This document shows positions 21,784 to 29,833 of a stretch of DNA of 41,874 nt, piece after piece. This DNA is from a virus. Within the stretch, counting starts at the first letter, position 1. Each line of letters begins with the position of its first letter. A program made the position numbers and the translations under genes. A model generated the notes under the pieces. That model did not search any database and was not told the DNA's origin. It saw nothing but the letters and a program-made list of their open reading frames with translations. The DNA lies in the IMG/VR virus record IMGVR_UViG_3300008121_000004, positions 1-41,874 of that record, one strand, 5' to 3'.

Positions 21784-22233
21784 CTATTCGACGGTTGGCT
21801 GAAGAAGAGTCTTAAAGTAATTTTTCATTGAATCGTGAGTGATAACATTATTATTTTGGTTGTTGAAGGCTTCGATCCATGGAGATTCCATATGAGTCAT
21901 ATCTCGTAATTTCCATGCAGAAAATTGACCATAAACTTCGTATACTTCATCAAGAAACTCTACTATATCAGAAGGATAAATATCTATATTAATCTTTGGT
22001 GGAGGAATAAAGTTATAACCCATTGTTTTATATTCTTGATAGAGATCAGGAACTACAGGACCATGTTGCCAGGCTTCTATTACTTCAGAGAAAAGAGGTT
22101 TATCGTATTGAGCTAAATAAAAACCTTGAGCATAATAACAAAGTTTTTGCAGTTTTAGATGCGACATTCCCTCTCCACTCTCTGGTGCACTCAACGACAA
22201 AAAATAAGACGATATATGATGAACTGTAAACAT
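21784..22233 (-). CDS. Panacea (DUF4065) antitoxin, pair 1
   Basis: This 149-residue protein has the Panacea/DUF4065 hallmarks: LKLQKLCYYAQGFYLAQYDK (about residues 26-45), EAWQHGPVVPDLYQEYK (about 53-69), a helical SAWKLRDMTHMESPWIEAF block (about 103-121) and a C-terminal ITHDSMKNYF. Panacea domains neutralise many unrelated toxins. The presumed toxin gene (22320-22733) is divergent across an 86-bp AT-rich promoter region, an unusual layout because such pairs are normally in one operon. The same family occurs again at 22819. It probably contributes to episome retention or phage defence. Confidence 0.9.
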   Translation of the reverse strand: MFTVHHISSYFLSLSAPESGEGMSHLKLQKLCYYAQGFYLAQYDKPLFSEVIEAWQHGPVVPDLYQEYKTMGYNFIPPPKINIDIYPSDIVEFLDEVYEVYGQFSAWKLRDMTHMESPWIEAFNNQNNNVITHDSMKNYFKTLLQPTVE

Positions 22234-22319
22234 AATATTAACCTTAATCCCTCTTAACTATGTAATTATTATAAAATACATATATATTTAAAACCATACA
22301 AATAATGAGTTGATTATCT

Positions 22320-22733
22320 ATGGCTAAAATTTCTATTCCTCAAAAAAAACAAGGAAAAAATATAAAACTTCCAGAAAACGAAGCTCTAAGTCTAGACAAT
22401 CAAACATTTACTTTTTCCTTTGAGTATGTCCAAAAAGGTTACTGTTTTAGTAAGTTAGAAAAAAATGAAAGAGTAGCTCTTGTAAATAGTCTATTTAAAA
22501 GAAAAGATATGAGCTGGCGTGAAATAAGGCAGTCTGACCGTCATGGGCTAGGAATTGAAGAAATATCTTCAAGGTCTTTGCGTGCTTCAATGCCAACTAT
22601 ATCTTTTATAAACCAGGAGACAGTTTTCCATGCGATGCGCTTTGATGGAAAGAAAGCAATGGTTGGAGTTAGGGTTGAAAAAGTGTTTTATGTTTTGTGG
22701 TTTGATAGATCTTTTACTCTTTATAACCATTAA
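22320..22733 (+). CDS. Panacea-associated toxin candidate, pair 1
   Basis: This 137-residue protein has a basic N-terminus, then FTFSFEYVQKGYCFSKLEKNE and a C-terminus with VEKVFYVLWFDRSFTLYN. The same order of blocks (FSFADRNGVFSWSKLDDAEK, then IFCILDVNIMKILWWDPHHTV) is seen in the protein at 23265-23708, which directly follows a second Panacea gene. Shared layout and association with Panacea genes support a toxin role; the small alpha/beta core may be RelE/HigB-like, but no catalytic residues can be assigned. No good ribosome site is visible before the ATG. Confidence 0.7.
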   Translation: MAKISIPQKKQGKNIKLPENEALSLDNQTFTFSFEYVQKGYCFSKLEKNERVALVNSLFKRKDMSWREIRQSDRHGLGIEEISSRSLRASMPTISFINQETVFHAMRFDGKKAMVGVRVEKVFYVLWFDRSFTLYNH

Positions 22734-22818
22734 TTAACCAGATTCGCTCTATTGAAAGAGGTTTGATAAAGGATTATAGTGAATTAAACACAGCGTGTTG
22801 AGAAAAAAGGAAAGAGTC

Positions 22819-23268
22819 ATGGATAAAATAAAAACTAACTGCTTTGATGTTGCTGCATACATACTATCGAAAAAAGCCCCTATGCCCGCTATGAAGCTAC
22901 AAAAGCTTGTTTATTATGCTCAATCTTGGTCTTTAGTTTGGGATGATGAGCCTTTGTTTCTTGAGAAAATAGAAGCGTGGGCAAACGGTCCTGTGGTTAA
23001 GGAGTTATTTATTCATCATAGAGGAAAGTTTACTTTAGATTCATCTTTTATCCCTTATAAAGAAGGCAGTTTGAGCACCAAGCAAATTGAAACTATTGAC
23101 GTTGTTCTAAAAGATTATGGAGAAAAAAGCTCTCAATGGTTGAGTGATCTAACTCATCTTGAATCCCCCTGGAGAGAGACTAGAGAAGAAGCGGGCTTGA
23201 CTGATGGGGATAGAGGGAACGCTGAAATAACTCATGCTAGCTTGTACGATTATTATAGTAGCTTATGA
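22819..23268 (+). CDS. Panacea (DUF4065) antitoxin, pair 2
   Basis: This gene encodes 149 residues from the ATG at 22819 (AGGAAAG upstream; the GTG at 22795 is in frame but less likely). Panacea blocks are clear: MKLQKLVYYAQSWSLVWDDE, EAWANGPVVKELFIHHRG, SSQWLSDLTHLESPWRETRE and EITHASLYDYY. It is the same length as the first Panacea protein but clearly divergent. The last codons overlap the toxin start (ATGA), the usual antitoxin-first operon. Having two related but different pairs side by side may prevent cross-neutralisation or reflect gene capture from different hosts. Confidence 0.92.
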   Translation: MDKIKTNCFDVAAYILSKKAPMPAMKLQKLVYYAQSWSLVWDDEPLFLEKIEAWANGPVVKELFIHHRGKFTLDSSFIPYKEGSLSTKQIETIDVVLKDYGEKSSQWLSDLTHLESPWRETREEAGLTDGDRGNAEITHASLYDYYSSL

Positions 23269-23708
23269 GTAAAAACAAGAAAACTAAAAGAAATTTCCAA
23301 CCTAAAACTTCTAAAACTACAAAAATAAAAACCTCTGAAGTAGAGTTTGCTGAAGGACGATTGCTTGCTTGGCGTTTTAGCTTTGCGGATAGGAATGGAG
23401 TTTTTTCATGGAGTAAGCTAGATGATGCTGAAAAACATAAGAAGATTATAGAAAAACTGCGTGAATTTGAAAATTTTACAGCTAAAAGTATACTTAATGT
23501 TGGCTGTCATTACATTGATAGAGAGGAATTGTCAGCCGAAGCAGAAAATAGACTACAAGAGCTTCAGCTTGATGACGTAAACGGCCTTTATTCATTAAGA
23601 ATATGCGGTAGAGAAAGAATTTTTTGCATTTTAGACGTGAATATTATGAAAATATTATGGTGGGATCCTCACCACACTGTGTGTCTATCACATAAAAAGA
23701 ATACCTAA
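23265..23708 (+). CDS. Panacea-associated toxin candidate, pair 2
   Basis: This 147-residue protein has a strongly basic N-terminal tail (MSKNKKTKRNFQPKTSKTTK) and a core with RLLAWRFSFADRNGVFSWSK, LRICGRERIFCILD and LWWDPHHTVCLSHKK. The gene overlaps the Panacea gene by four bases, as expected for a co-translated toxin. It is related to the protein at 22320-22733. The core strand pattern and the final WWDP-H motif suggest a small RelE-superfamily-like fold, but this is uncertain; the basic tail could bind RNA. Confidence 0.78.
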   Translation: MSKNKKTKRNFQPKTSKTTKIKTSEVEFAEGRLLAWRFSFADRNGVFSWSKLDDAEKHKKIIEKLREFENFTAKSILNVGCHYIDREELSAEAENRLQELQLDDVNGLYSLRICGRERIFCILDVNIMKILWWDPHHTVCLSHKKNT

Positions 23709-23847
23709 GAGTTACAATCTCCCCCAATTCCCAAATTACGCAAACAAAAATAAACTCTTAAATTCCAGAGTGGATTTATAGAACACGGATAGAATCTAGA
23801 TTTCAATATTAACCCCCCTTATCTTGTGTAAAAATCTATTTAAACCG

Positions 23848-23876
23848 TTGATATAAAACAGGTTTATTGATATAAT
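23848..23876 (+). promoter_or_regulatory. Consensus promoter for the late operon
   Basis: TTGATA (23848-23853), a 17-base spacer and TATAAT (23871-23876) form a near-consensus sigma-70-type promoter about 70 bases before the i-spanin gene. All genes from here to 41.0 kb point the same way. The rest of the gap 23709-23946 shows no gene. Confidence 0.75.
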
Positions 23877-23946
23877 TCATTATGATAAAAAGACTCAAGC
23901 GTAACCTTTCCTATTTGAAGTACCTGATTAGGATATACTTCAATTG

Positions 23947-24243
23947 ATGCAGCTTCTCTCATACCTATATCAGGCCATAGAGCCTCTACTACTGGCCTTT
24001 AGCGTTCTGATGGCCTTGTGGTTCAAGAGACAAGAAAACATCGCTAAAAAGCAAGTAGAACAATCTGATCTTATCGCTTCACAATCCCAAATCATTCAAA
24101 AAGAAACGGAGGAACTCATTGATCAATCGAAAAATGTTGTCGATGAACAACGCCGCCTTGATAGCACTCCTGTTGATAGAGCCGATATTCATCGTTGGCT
24201 GTCAGAGCAAGCCAACGGCCGTCATCCAGACACCCTACCCTAA
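23947..24243 (+). CDS. Rz-like i-spanin
   Basis: This 98-residue protein has one N-terminal membrane helix (about residues 5-26, YLYQAIEPLLLAFSVLMALW) and a long charged periplasmic coiled coil (KKQVEQSDLIASQSQIIQKE and on to about residue 75), the layout of an inner-membrane spanin. The gene for a lipoprotein partner overlaps its last third in another frame, the classic Rz/Rz1 arrangement. Together they bridge and fuse inner and outer membranes in the last step of lysis of Gram-negative hosts. ATG at 23947 is preferred over the adjacent TTG. Confidence 0.85.
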   Translation: MQLLSYLYQAIEPLLLAFSVLMALWFKRQENIAKKQVEQSDLIASQSQIIQKETEELIDQSKNVVDEQRRLDSTPVDRADIHRWLSEQANGRHPDTLP

Positions 24244-24508
24244 GGAAATTACCCAGAATCTTTATACTATGACACTGCCACCCTTCCCCACTCCTCAAGC
24301 CGCATTGACTGATGAGCTCAAGATCTTGTGTCCTGAAGCTGATACCGGTAAATGTGTTCTGCTTTATGATTATCTCGGTAAGCTTATGGTGTTTGAGAAG
24401 AAGCTGAAGGTATTTCGAGAGAAGATGTTAAGTAATAATGAAAAAAAACCGATTAAGACTATGAAAACTAGACCTTTTTCGTTGACCCTGCACTCCGGTA
24501 AATGGTAA
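24134..24508 (+). CDS. Rz1-like o-spanin lipoprotein
   Basis: This gene encodes 124 residues from the ATG at 24134 (an ATG at 24143 also works). A hydrophobic signal (ALIALLLIEPIFIVG) ends in the lipobox IVG-Cys, after which the chain is Pro/Thr-rich (TPYPKEITQNLYTMTLPPFP), as in Rz1 proteins. It begins inside the i-spanin gene in a different frame. The mature protein should sit in the outer membrane and pair with the i-spanin. It is longer than lambda Rz1, with a helical C-terminal extension. The overlap means that both frames are under joint constraint. Confidence 0.88.
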   Translation: MLSMNNAALIALLLIEPIFIVGCQSKPTAVIQTPYPKEITQNLYTMTLPPFPTPQAALTDELKILCPEADTGKCVLLYDYLGKLMVFEKKLKVFREKMLSNNEKKPIKTMKTRPFSLTLHSGKW

Positions 24509-24520
24509 TATCCGAATATA

Positions 24521-24730
24521 ATGATTAACTTTGAAGAAGTCGTATTGAAAATAAAAGAAAGTCCCGAAGTAAAGCAACTTCGGCAGAAGATGGATGATAA
24601 TCTTTACTTGTTTAACACCATGAAAAATTCCCCCACCCGATCAAGTTTTTGGCATCAGTATCAAGAGTCTTTACAAAAGATCCAAGATATCTGTGATAAA
24701 GAACATGCTAAGAATAAAAGATTCCCTTAA
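24521..24730 (+). CDS. Small helical protein between spanins and terminase
   Basis: This gene encodes 69 residues: a charged helical protein (FEEVVLKIKESPEVKQLRQK) without a signal, membrane helix or recognised motif. It lies 12 bases after the o-spanin gene and overlaps the next one by about 26 bases. A packaging accessory is possible from position alone. Confidence 0.6.
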   Translation: MINFEEVVLKIKESPEVKQLRQKMDDNLYLFNTMKNSPTRSSFWHQYQESLQKIQDICDKEHAKNKRFP

Positions 24731-24908
24731 ATACATTGCCGTTATTCCTTTTGTTGCCGTCGTGCTTTTGTTTGCCGTGGCTTATGCATCATATTTAATT
24801 CTGGGTGCTAACAATGTGATTGAGCTTGTTGATGAGGAGATCTTAAGGGATGAATTTGGAGTTGGTGTCGAGTTCACAAAAAAGGAGAAACCACCGTTTG
24901 AACGGTGA
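24705..24908 (+). CDS. Small single-helix membrane protein
   Basis: This gene encodes 67 residues from the ATG at 24705 (a GTG at 24693 is in frame). A basic N-terminus and a long hydrophobic helix (about residues 10-32, YIAVIPFVAVVLLFAVAYAS) are followed by an acidic tail ending VGVEFTKKEKPPFE. Small one-helix proteins with an acidic tail of this type are common next to terminase genes in phages. A pinholin or holin-like role is possible because no other holin is recognised. Confidence 0.6.
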   Translation: MLRIKDSLKYIAVIPFVAVVLLFAVAYASYLILGANNVIELVDEEILRDEFGVGVEFTKKEKPPFER

Positions 24909-24932
24909 AAGTAACGGTAAAAGAGGTGAAAA

Positions 24933-25334
24933 GTGTCATCACTTAAAGTAAATAAAGGGATGTTTCAACCCGGTAATCAAGCTGCTAAAAACAGAGGCAG
25001 AAGAGCTGTGACTGAAAACCTAGTTACTGAGTTTCTGACAGAAAATGGTAAGGCACTTCTGCTGACAATGCTTCAGTGTGTCAATGAGCAGGAAGACCTA
25101 GAAGCAAGGTCAAGATCAGCAGACAGGCTCATGAAGCATTTGTTGCTCCATCCAAAGAACAATGATGAAGATGTAACTGAATCACCAGATACCTCGGTGT
25201 TCCGTAATGCCGGTCTGACATCGGATGAAGCAATCTTGTTAAGAGATCGGGCTATTATCCGCCAATCACAAGTAGTCGATGAGCTTATTATAGAAATCGT
25301 TAATGAACGAACCTCCGTTGATCCTCTTAAATAA
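24933..25334 (+). CDS. Terminase small subunit candidate
   Basis: This gene encodes 133 residues from a GTG at 24933 with AGAGGTG upstream. The N-terminus KGMFQPGNQAAKNRGRRAVT is typical of small DNA-binding phage proteins of this kind, followed by a helical domain (FLTENGKALLLTMLQCVNEQ, SRSADRLMKHLLLHP). It overlaps the large terminase by 32 bases. Small terminase subunits recognise phage DNA and stimulate the motor. The call rests mostly on position and size, since small subunits diverge strongly. Confidence 0.7.
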   Translation: MSSLKVNKGMFQPGNQAAKNRGRRAVTENLVTEFLTENGKALLLTMLQCVNEQEDLEARSRSADRLMKHLLLHPKNNDEDVTESPDTSVFRNAGLTSDEAILLRDRAIIRQSQVVDELIIEIVNERTSVDPLK

Positions 25335-26805
25335 CCAACAAAATCAAGTGCTTATTGAAGATAATGACTTTGATAAAACTTGTATTGATGCCTATATTCA
25401 AGAGCAGAAAACGTTAGAACGTATCCACTTCAAGTTCTACAAACCTCACCCTAAGCATCTTGAGTTTCACAATCTTGGCAGCACTGCGCGAGACAGGCTG
25501 TTCCTTGCCGCAAATCGTATCGGTAAAACCATGGCTTGCTCATTGGAAGTGTGTATGCATGCGACAGGCAATTATCCTGATTGGTGGACAGGGTATCGGT
25601 ATGATAAACCAATTAATGTTTGGGTTGGCGGCATTACCGAAAAAGAAATAAACATCCTAGAGAGACGTTATTTTGAGGGTGAACCTAGTGAAGATCCATG
25701 GATACATCCTTCACTTGTTGTTTACCGCAATAAGACAAAACACCAATATCATATCCTCAATAAATTTGGTGGTCATTCTCTGATTTCGTTTAAGACCTAT
25801 CAGCAAGGCCGACAAACATGGCAAGGAGAGAAGCTTGACCTTTGCCACTTGGATGAAGAGCCGCCTCTCGATATCTATACAGAAGCCTCATTACGTCTCA
25901 TGTCGACATCGCAAGAGCATTACGGGATGATGTTGATCTCGGCGACGTGCCTCTATTACTCAAAGTTTGTGCAATCGTTTGTGGAAGAAGTGATTGAGGT
26001 TGAGAGGATTGAAAATGGGGAAACGATTAAAGAGAAGAAACAGATTCAACGGACTGAGGGGGAAGTTAAAGCAGGCCGTGTCTTCCTTATGGCAGGATGG
26101 GTGGATGCTCCACACTTAAATCGTGATGAGATGGCGCACCTGGTATCGAAGATCCCTCCCCATGAGATTGAGGCGCGTTCTAAAGGTGTTCCTTCTGTCG
26201 GCTCAGGAATGGTTTATCCCGTTAGTGAATCGTTACTCACATGCACTCCTTTTGATATACCTTCTCACTTTGCCCGTATTGCGGGGATGGATTTTGGTTG
26301 GAAAGATGATACGACCCTAGTCTTTGGTGCTTTTGACAGGGATAAAGATATTTTGTACATTTACTTCGAGTATGCCGCCAATCAAAAGACTCCCGAACAA
26401 CATATCTACAGCCTTTCCCAAATGCGTGGAGCCGATGCTTATCGATGGGTCACGATTATGCATGATCCTGCCGGCCGTAGCTCTTCCCAACGAGACGGAG
26501 AAAAGCTTGTGGAAATCTATCAAAAGAACAAATTGAAAATGATGAAAGCAAACAATGCTAGAGAAGCAGGAGTAATGCGTGTTCTTCAACGGATGTATGA
26601 AGGGAAACTAAAGATCTTTACCACCTGCAACAAGCTGCTCTGTGAGCTTCGGATGTACGCACGCGATGAAGAAGGAAAGATTAAGGACGGCAATGACCAT
26701 TTACTTGATGCCATGCGCTATATGGTAAGCGGCCTTCAATATGCCAAGACAGAAAACAGATCTCGTCATGAAAATTCACAATACATTACAGGAGGTCTAA
26801 TTTGA
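25303..26805 (+). CDS. terL: Terminase large subunit (DNA packaging ATPase/nuclease)
   Basis: This 500-residue protein drives DNA into the prohead and cuts it. The ATPase half has a Walker-A-like AANRIGKT (Lys75-Thr76) and Walker B with Asp184-Glu185 (LDLCHLDEEP). The nuclease half has metal-binding acidic residues in IAGMDFGWKDDTTLVFGAFD (about residue 330), in MHDPAG, and in the C-terminal DGNDHLLDAMRYMVSG. The overall organisation fits P22-like headful terminases, which would give circularly permuted, terminally redundant DNA that recircularises in the host, but the headful assignment is inference. Its stop overlaps the portal start. Confidence 0.95.
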   Translation: MNEPPLILLNNQQNQVLIEDNDFDKTCIDAYIQEQKTLERIHFKFYKPHPKHLEFHNLGSTARDRLFLAANRIGKTMACSLEVCMHATGNYPDWWTGYRYDKPINVWVGGITEKEINILERRYFEGEPSEDPWIHPSLVVYRNKTKHQYHILNKFGGHSLISFKTYQQGRQTWQGEKLDLCHLDEEPPLDIYTEASLRLMSTSQEHYGMMLISATCLYYSKFVQSFVEEVIEVERIENGETIKEKKQIQRTEGEVKAGRVFLMAGWVDAPHLNRDEMAHLVSKIPPHEIEARSKGVPSVGSGMVYPVSESLLTCTPFDIPSHFARIAGMDFGWKDDTTLVFGAFDRDKDILYIYFEYAANQKTPEQHIYSLSQMRGADAYRWVTIMHDPAGRSSSQRDGEKLVEIYQKNKLKMMKANNAREAGVMRVLQRMYEGKLKIFTTCNKLLCELRMYARDEEGKIKDGNDHLLDAMRYMVSGLQYAKTENRSRHENSQYITGGLI

Positions 26806-28607
26806 AATATATAGGCAAGACCTACAATAAAGAGGAGGCACTGGAGTACGGTAAACTCATTTTAGAACGTGCCTGTGCTCACCAAAGCTATATTGCCTAC
26901 CGTCGAGGTCACATTGAATCAATGAGATTTTATGATGGAGACAAGGTTTTTCTTGATCAAGATCTGTTAAAAATGATCGCAAAGCATATTCAACCTATTT
27001 CAGCAAACATCATCGCCCCGATCATTGACAGTATTATGGGCAACGAGCTTCAGTCCCGCTTTCGCATTAAGGTGCAGGTTGATAGTGAAATAGACGAAGC
27101 CACGAGATTATCTGCGGCGATTACCTCCTTCCTCACCAAAGTCCAGCAAGACACCGGTGCCGATAAGGAAAATACCAAAGCCTTAAAGGACGCGCTCATT
27201 GGTGGCATGGGGTGGATGAATATTTCCAATAAAGATAACAAAACGAAGATGGAACATATCCATCCTTTGGAGATTATCCCTGACTTCAACGATATTTCAG
27301 ATCAATTTACGAAAATGGATTACGTTATCCGTCTTCATTTCCTCACCGAAGAAGAGATACGGATGAGGTGGGGCAAGAAAGCAGATGAGATTAACTTCTC
27401 TGCGTTCTCTCCCTCCTATTCATCCTCCTATACCGTCTCACCTGCCATTCAGAACCTCAGTGCCGAGTCACCGATAATTGAAGCCGTAGGGGATATGAAC
27501 TGTGTCTGCGAAGTTCAATTCAAAGTTCCTAAGAAAGCTTTTAGAGGAACCACGAAAGACGGTCGTCTGTTTGAGACCTTTGATCTTGATAAAGCTGAAG
27601 AAGTCATAGAACAGGGAGGTGAATTAGAAAAGATTGATGCAAAAGAAATCAGGCAATTATTCTTTTGTCAAAATACCATCTTACAATATAATCCCTTGAA
27701 CCCGTCTTATCCTACCCAGCAGGACTTCTCCTATATCCCGATTATCTTTAAGAAAAGAGGCAGTGATAACGTTCCCTATGGAATGATTGAAAACCTCAAG
27801 GCCATGCAAATTGACCTCAATGCCCGATTAACGAAAATGATCCGTCATTTCATTGCCCAAAAGTTGATTGTTAACAATTTCAATAAAGATGACCGATCCA
27901 TTGAAGAAATTAGAGAACAATGGACAAATCCTAACGGCGTTATCTTTTTAGAGGGCAATGAGCAGGTTACAGTTCAAAACAGCACTGAGATGGGTGATAA
28001 CCAGATGAAGGCCATAGAGAGCTACATTAACCTGGTTAAACGGTCATCCGGGGTGGAAGATGAAGCAAGAGGCATTCCAACCAATGCCACCAGCGGTGTT
28101 AGTCAACGGATTCGACAAGCGGCAAGTGATAAGACCAATGCCTTTATTTCTGATAACTTCTATGTGTTCAAGGAAAGGCAGGGCAAGCAACTTGTTAATA
28201 TCCTCCAATATTCATTCCTTGAAAACGTCTATGTTTTACTTGAGGAAGACGAAGATAAAGAAGTCCTATACCTGAACTTCTCGTATCAAGATATGATCGG
28301 TAATGTTCATGTGGCCAATAACGTTAACTTCATCCCTTTTTCTATAGTCATTGATGAAATACCCAACTTCAAAACCTCTCTTGATGAAAAGCGCAATGCT
28401 ATTGAGTCCATTGCTCAACTTCCGTTCCAAGAGCTGATATGGGTCAGTGAAGAGCTTCTGAAACTTTATACAGATAAACCTAAAAAGCTCAAGGCAGAGA
28501 TGGTCGAAGCCTTTAAGATGAAAGCCATGCTGCAAAACCCCGAAGCTTTTCAAGGACAACAACTTCCCCAAGATCAACCACCTCAACCACAAGGACAACC
28601 CCAATGA
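26802..28607 (+). CDS. Portal protein (P22-like)
   Basis: This gene encodes 601 residues from a TTG at 26802, with an excellent AGGAGG eight bases upstream, inside the end of terL. The blocks QPISANIIAPIIDSIMGNEL (about residues 67-86), ALKDALIGGMGWMNIS, and the later GMIENLKAMQIDLNARLTKM are typical of podovirus portals of the P22 type. The Gln/Pro-rich C-terminus (QLPQDQPPQPQGQP) is disordered. The dodecameric portal forms the entry vertex and binds terminase during packaging and the connector afterwards. The next gene's ATG overlaps its stop. Confidence 0.93.
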   Translation: MKYIGKTYNKEEALEYGKLILERACAHQSYIAYRRGHIESMRFYDGDKVFLDQDLLKMIAKHIQPISANIIAPIIDSIMGNELQSRFRIKVQVDSEIDEATRLSAAITSFLTKVQQDTGADKENTKALKDALIGGMGWMNISNKDNKTKMEHIHPLEIIPDFNDISDQFTKMDYVIRLHFLTEEEIRMRWGKKADEINFSAFSPSYSSSYTVSPAIQNLSAESPIIEAVGDMNCVCEVQFKVPKKAFRGTTKDGRLFETFDLDKAEEVIEQGGELEKIDAKEIRQLFFCQNTILQYNPLNPSYPTQQDFSYIPIIFKKRGSDNVPYGMIENLKAMQIDLNARLTKMIRHFIAQKLIVNNFNKDDRSIEEIREQWTNPNGVIFLEGNEQVTVQNSTEMGDNQMKAIESYINLVKRSSGVEDEARGIPTNATSGVSQRIRQAASDKTNAFISDNFYVFKERQGKQLVNILQYSFLENVYVLLEEDEDKEVLYLNFSYQDMIGNVHVANNVNFIPFSIVIDEIPNFKTSLDEKRNAIESIAQLPFQELIWVSEELLKLYTDKPKKLKAEMVEAFKMKAMLQNPEAFQGQQLPQDQPPQPQGQPQ

Positions 28608-29569
28608 ATACTCAAGATGTGACCAATGAAGTAATGCCTGAAATGGATACCATGCGTCTATTGCAAGAAACACAAGAATCTCTTTTCGGACAAGTAAAGA
28701 AAGATCAAGAATTGAGAGAGGAAGCTAAGGTTGATGTCTCTAAGCCTAGTAAAGATAAGGAGATCGATTCTTCTTATAAGCCAGAAGATCCTTCTGAATC
28801 ACCTGCTACACAGAAAGATGAAGGCAATAATTTAGACACACCTCAGACGCCAAGAGACAAACAGGAGAAAAAGACTTCAGAAGATTATGAGAAGCTCAAC
28901 CAACGATTCCTGCATAGTCAACGGTTTGCTACCAAAAATACCACAGCCCTCAAAGCCGTTCGAGCCAAAATAGAACAACTTTCAGAAGAAGGCTCCCTTT
29001 CCGAAGAAGAAAGAGATTCTTTGATAAAGTCTATGTCCATTGAGGGGATTGTCTTTAATGAAGAGACAGTTGCTGAACCAATTCAAACCACTCTGAGTCC
29101 AATTTGCAATATTTTAACGGGTGATCTTATCCAACAATATATTGATTTTTCCGGAGACATACTCTACCAGGGGAAAATTCATGCTTTCGATGCCCTGTAT
29201 ACTGAACTCTCCCCTGAAGAACAAGAACAGATGGTCGATCTCATCTTAGAAGAGAAAATACCAATGAGGATTCTAAAGAAGGTTCTGGCATTGGGAGAAG
29301 AAAATCTCAAATCTGAATATGGTGAAGTCATTGCTGCCGGTTCTCCCAAGAAGTATGCCATAGCCCAAAAGCAAGAGATTAAGAAGAGAGATGACAAGAT
29401 TGCTAAACTCGAGGCGAAAATATCACAATATGAAGACTTTGTCACCCCATCCTCTTCGAGTAGATCTGCACCTTCAGCCTCTAAAGGCGACTCTTTGTCC
29501 AACTATCAGAGAATGATGGAAGATAAGGCCAATGAATTACTTAAAATGACATCGGTAGGCAATAGATAA
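28604..29569 (+). CDS. Head scaffolding protein
   Basis: This 321-residue protein is highly charged. The N-terminal ~95 residues are disordered (Pro/Glu/Lys-rich), followed by helices (about 95-150 and 235-290, KKRDDKIAKLEAKISQYEDF) and a Ser-rich segment. Position between portal and coat and overall composition fit a P22 gp8-like internal scaffold that directs coat assembly and then exits. There is no protease signature. Confidence 0.82.
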   Translation: MNTQDVTNEVMPEMDTMRLLQETQESLFGQVKKDQELREEAKVDVSKPSKDKEIDSSYKPEDPSESPATQKDEGNNLDTPQTPRDKQEKKTSEDYEKLNQRFLHSQRFATKNTTALKAVRAKIEQLSEEGSLSEEERDSLIKSMSIEGIVFNEETVAEPIQTTLSPICNILTGDLIQQYIDFSGDILYQGKIHAFDALYTELSPEEQEQMVDLILEEKIPMRILKKVLALGEENLKSEYGEVIAAGSPKKYAIAQKQEIKKRDDKIAKLEAKISQYEDFVTPSSSSRSAPSASKGDSLSNYQRMMEDKANELLKMTSVGNR

Positions 29570-29833
29570 ATATCTCTTAAGTATTGAATATGTATTGAAA
29601 TCATTGTATATTTAATTAACTCTCTGCTCTAGTAGGCCAGGAGTTTAAAGCTTAAGACCGACTTTTGATACCCTTATTCTAAAACTGATCCCGCTTTGTC
29701 GATTCTTTCAGTTAAAGCTTAAGACCAGCCGTTCGATTCTCTTAACCTCTTTAAACGAATATTCTCCGAATGAAATAGAAGTTTTAACCGTTGCGTTAAG
29801 CAATATTTATTATCTTTTTTCACAAGGTGAACC
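29570..29833 (+). promoter_or_regulatory. Coat-gene promoter and long leader with direct repeats
   Basis: TTGAAT (29584-29589), 17 bases, TATATT (29607-29612) make a good promoter within the late operon just before the coat gene. The ~220-base leader contains two copies of TTAAAGCTTAAGACC (29645-29659 and 29712-29726, 67 bases apart), each near a TCGATTCT motif. The repeats may bind a regulator or form an mRNA structure that boosts coat synthesis. No RNA gene is recognised. Confidence 0.65.

Noticed and set aside
29645-29726. tRNA genes in the coat leader
   Set aside because: The repeated TTAAAGCTTAAGACC segments do not fold into a cloverleaf and lack the T-loop and acceptor pairing. I recognised no tRNA anywhere in the window.
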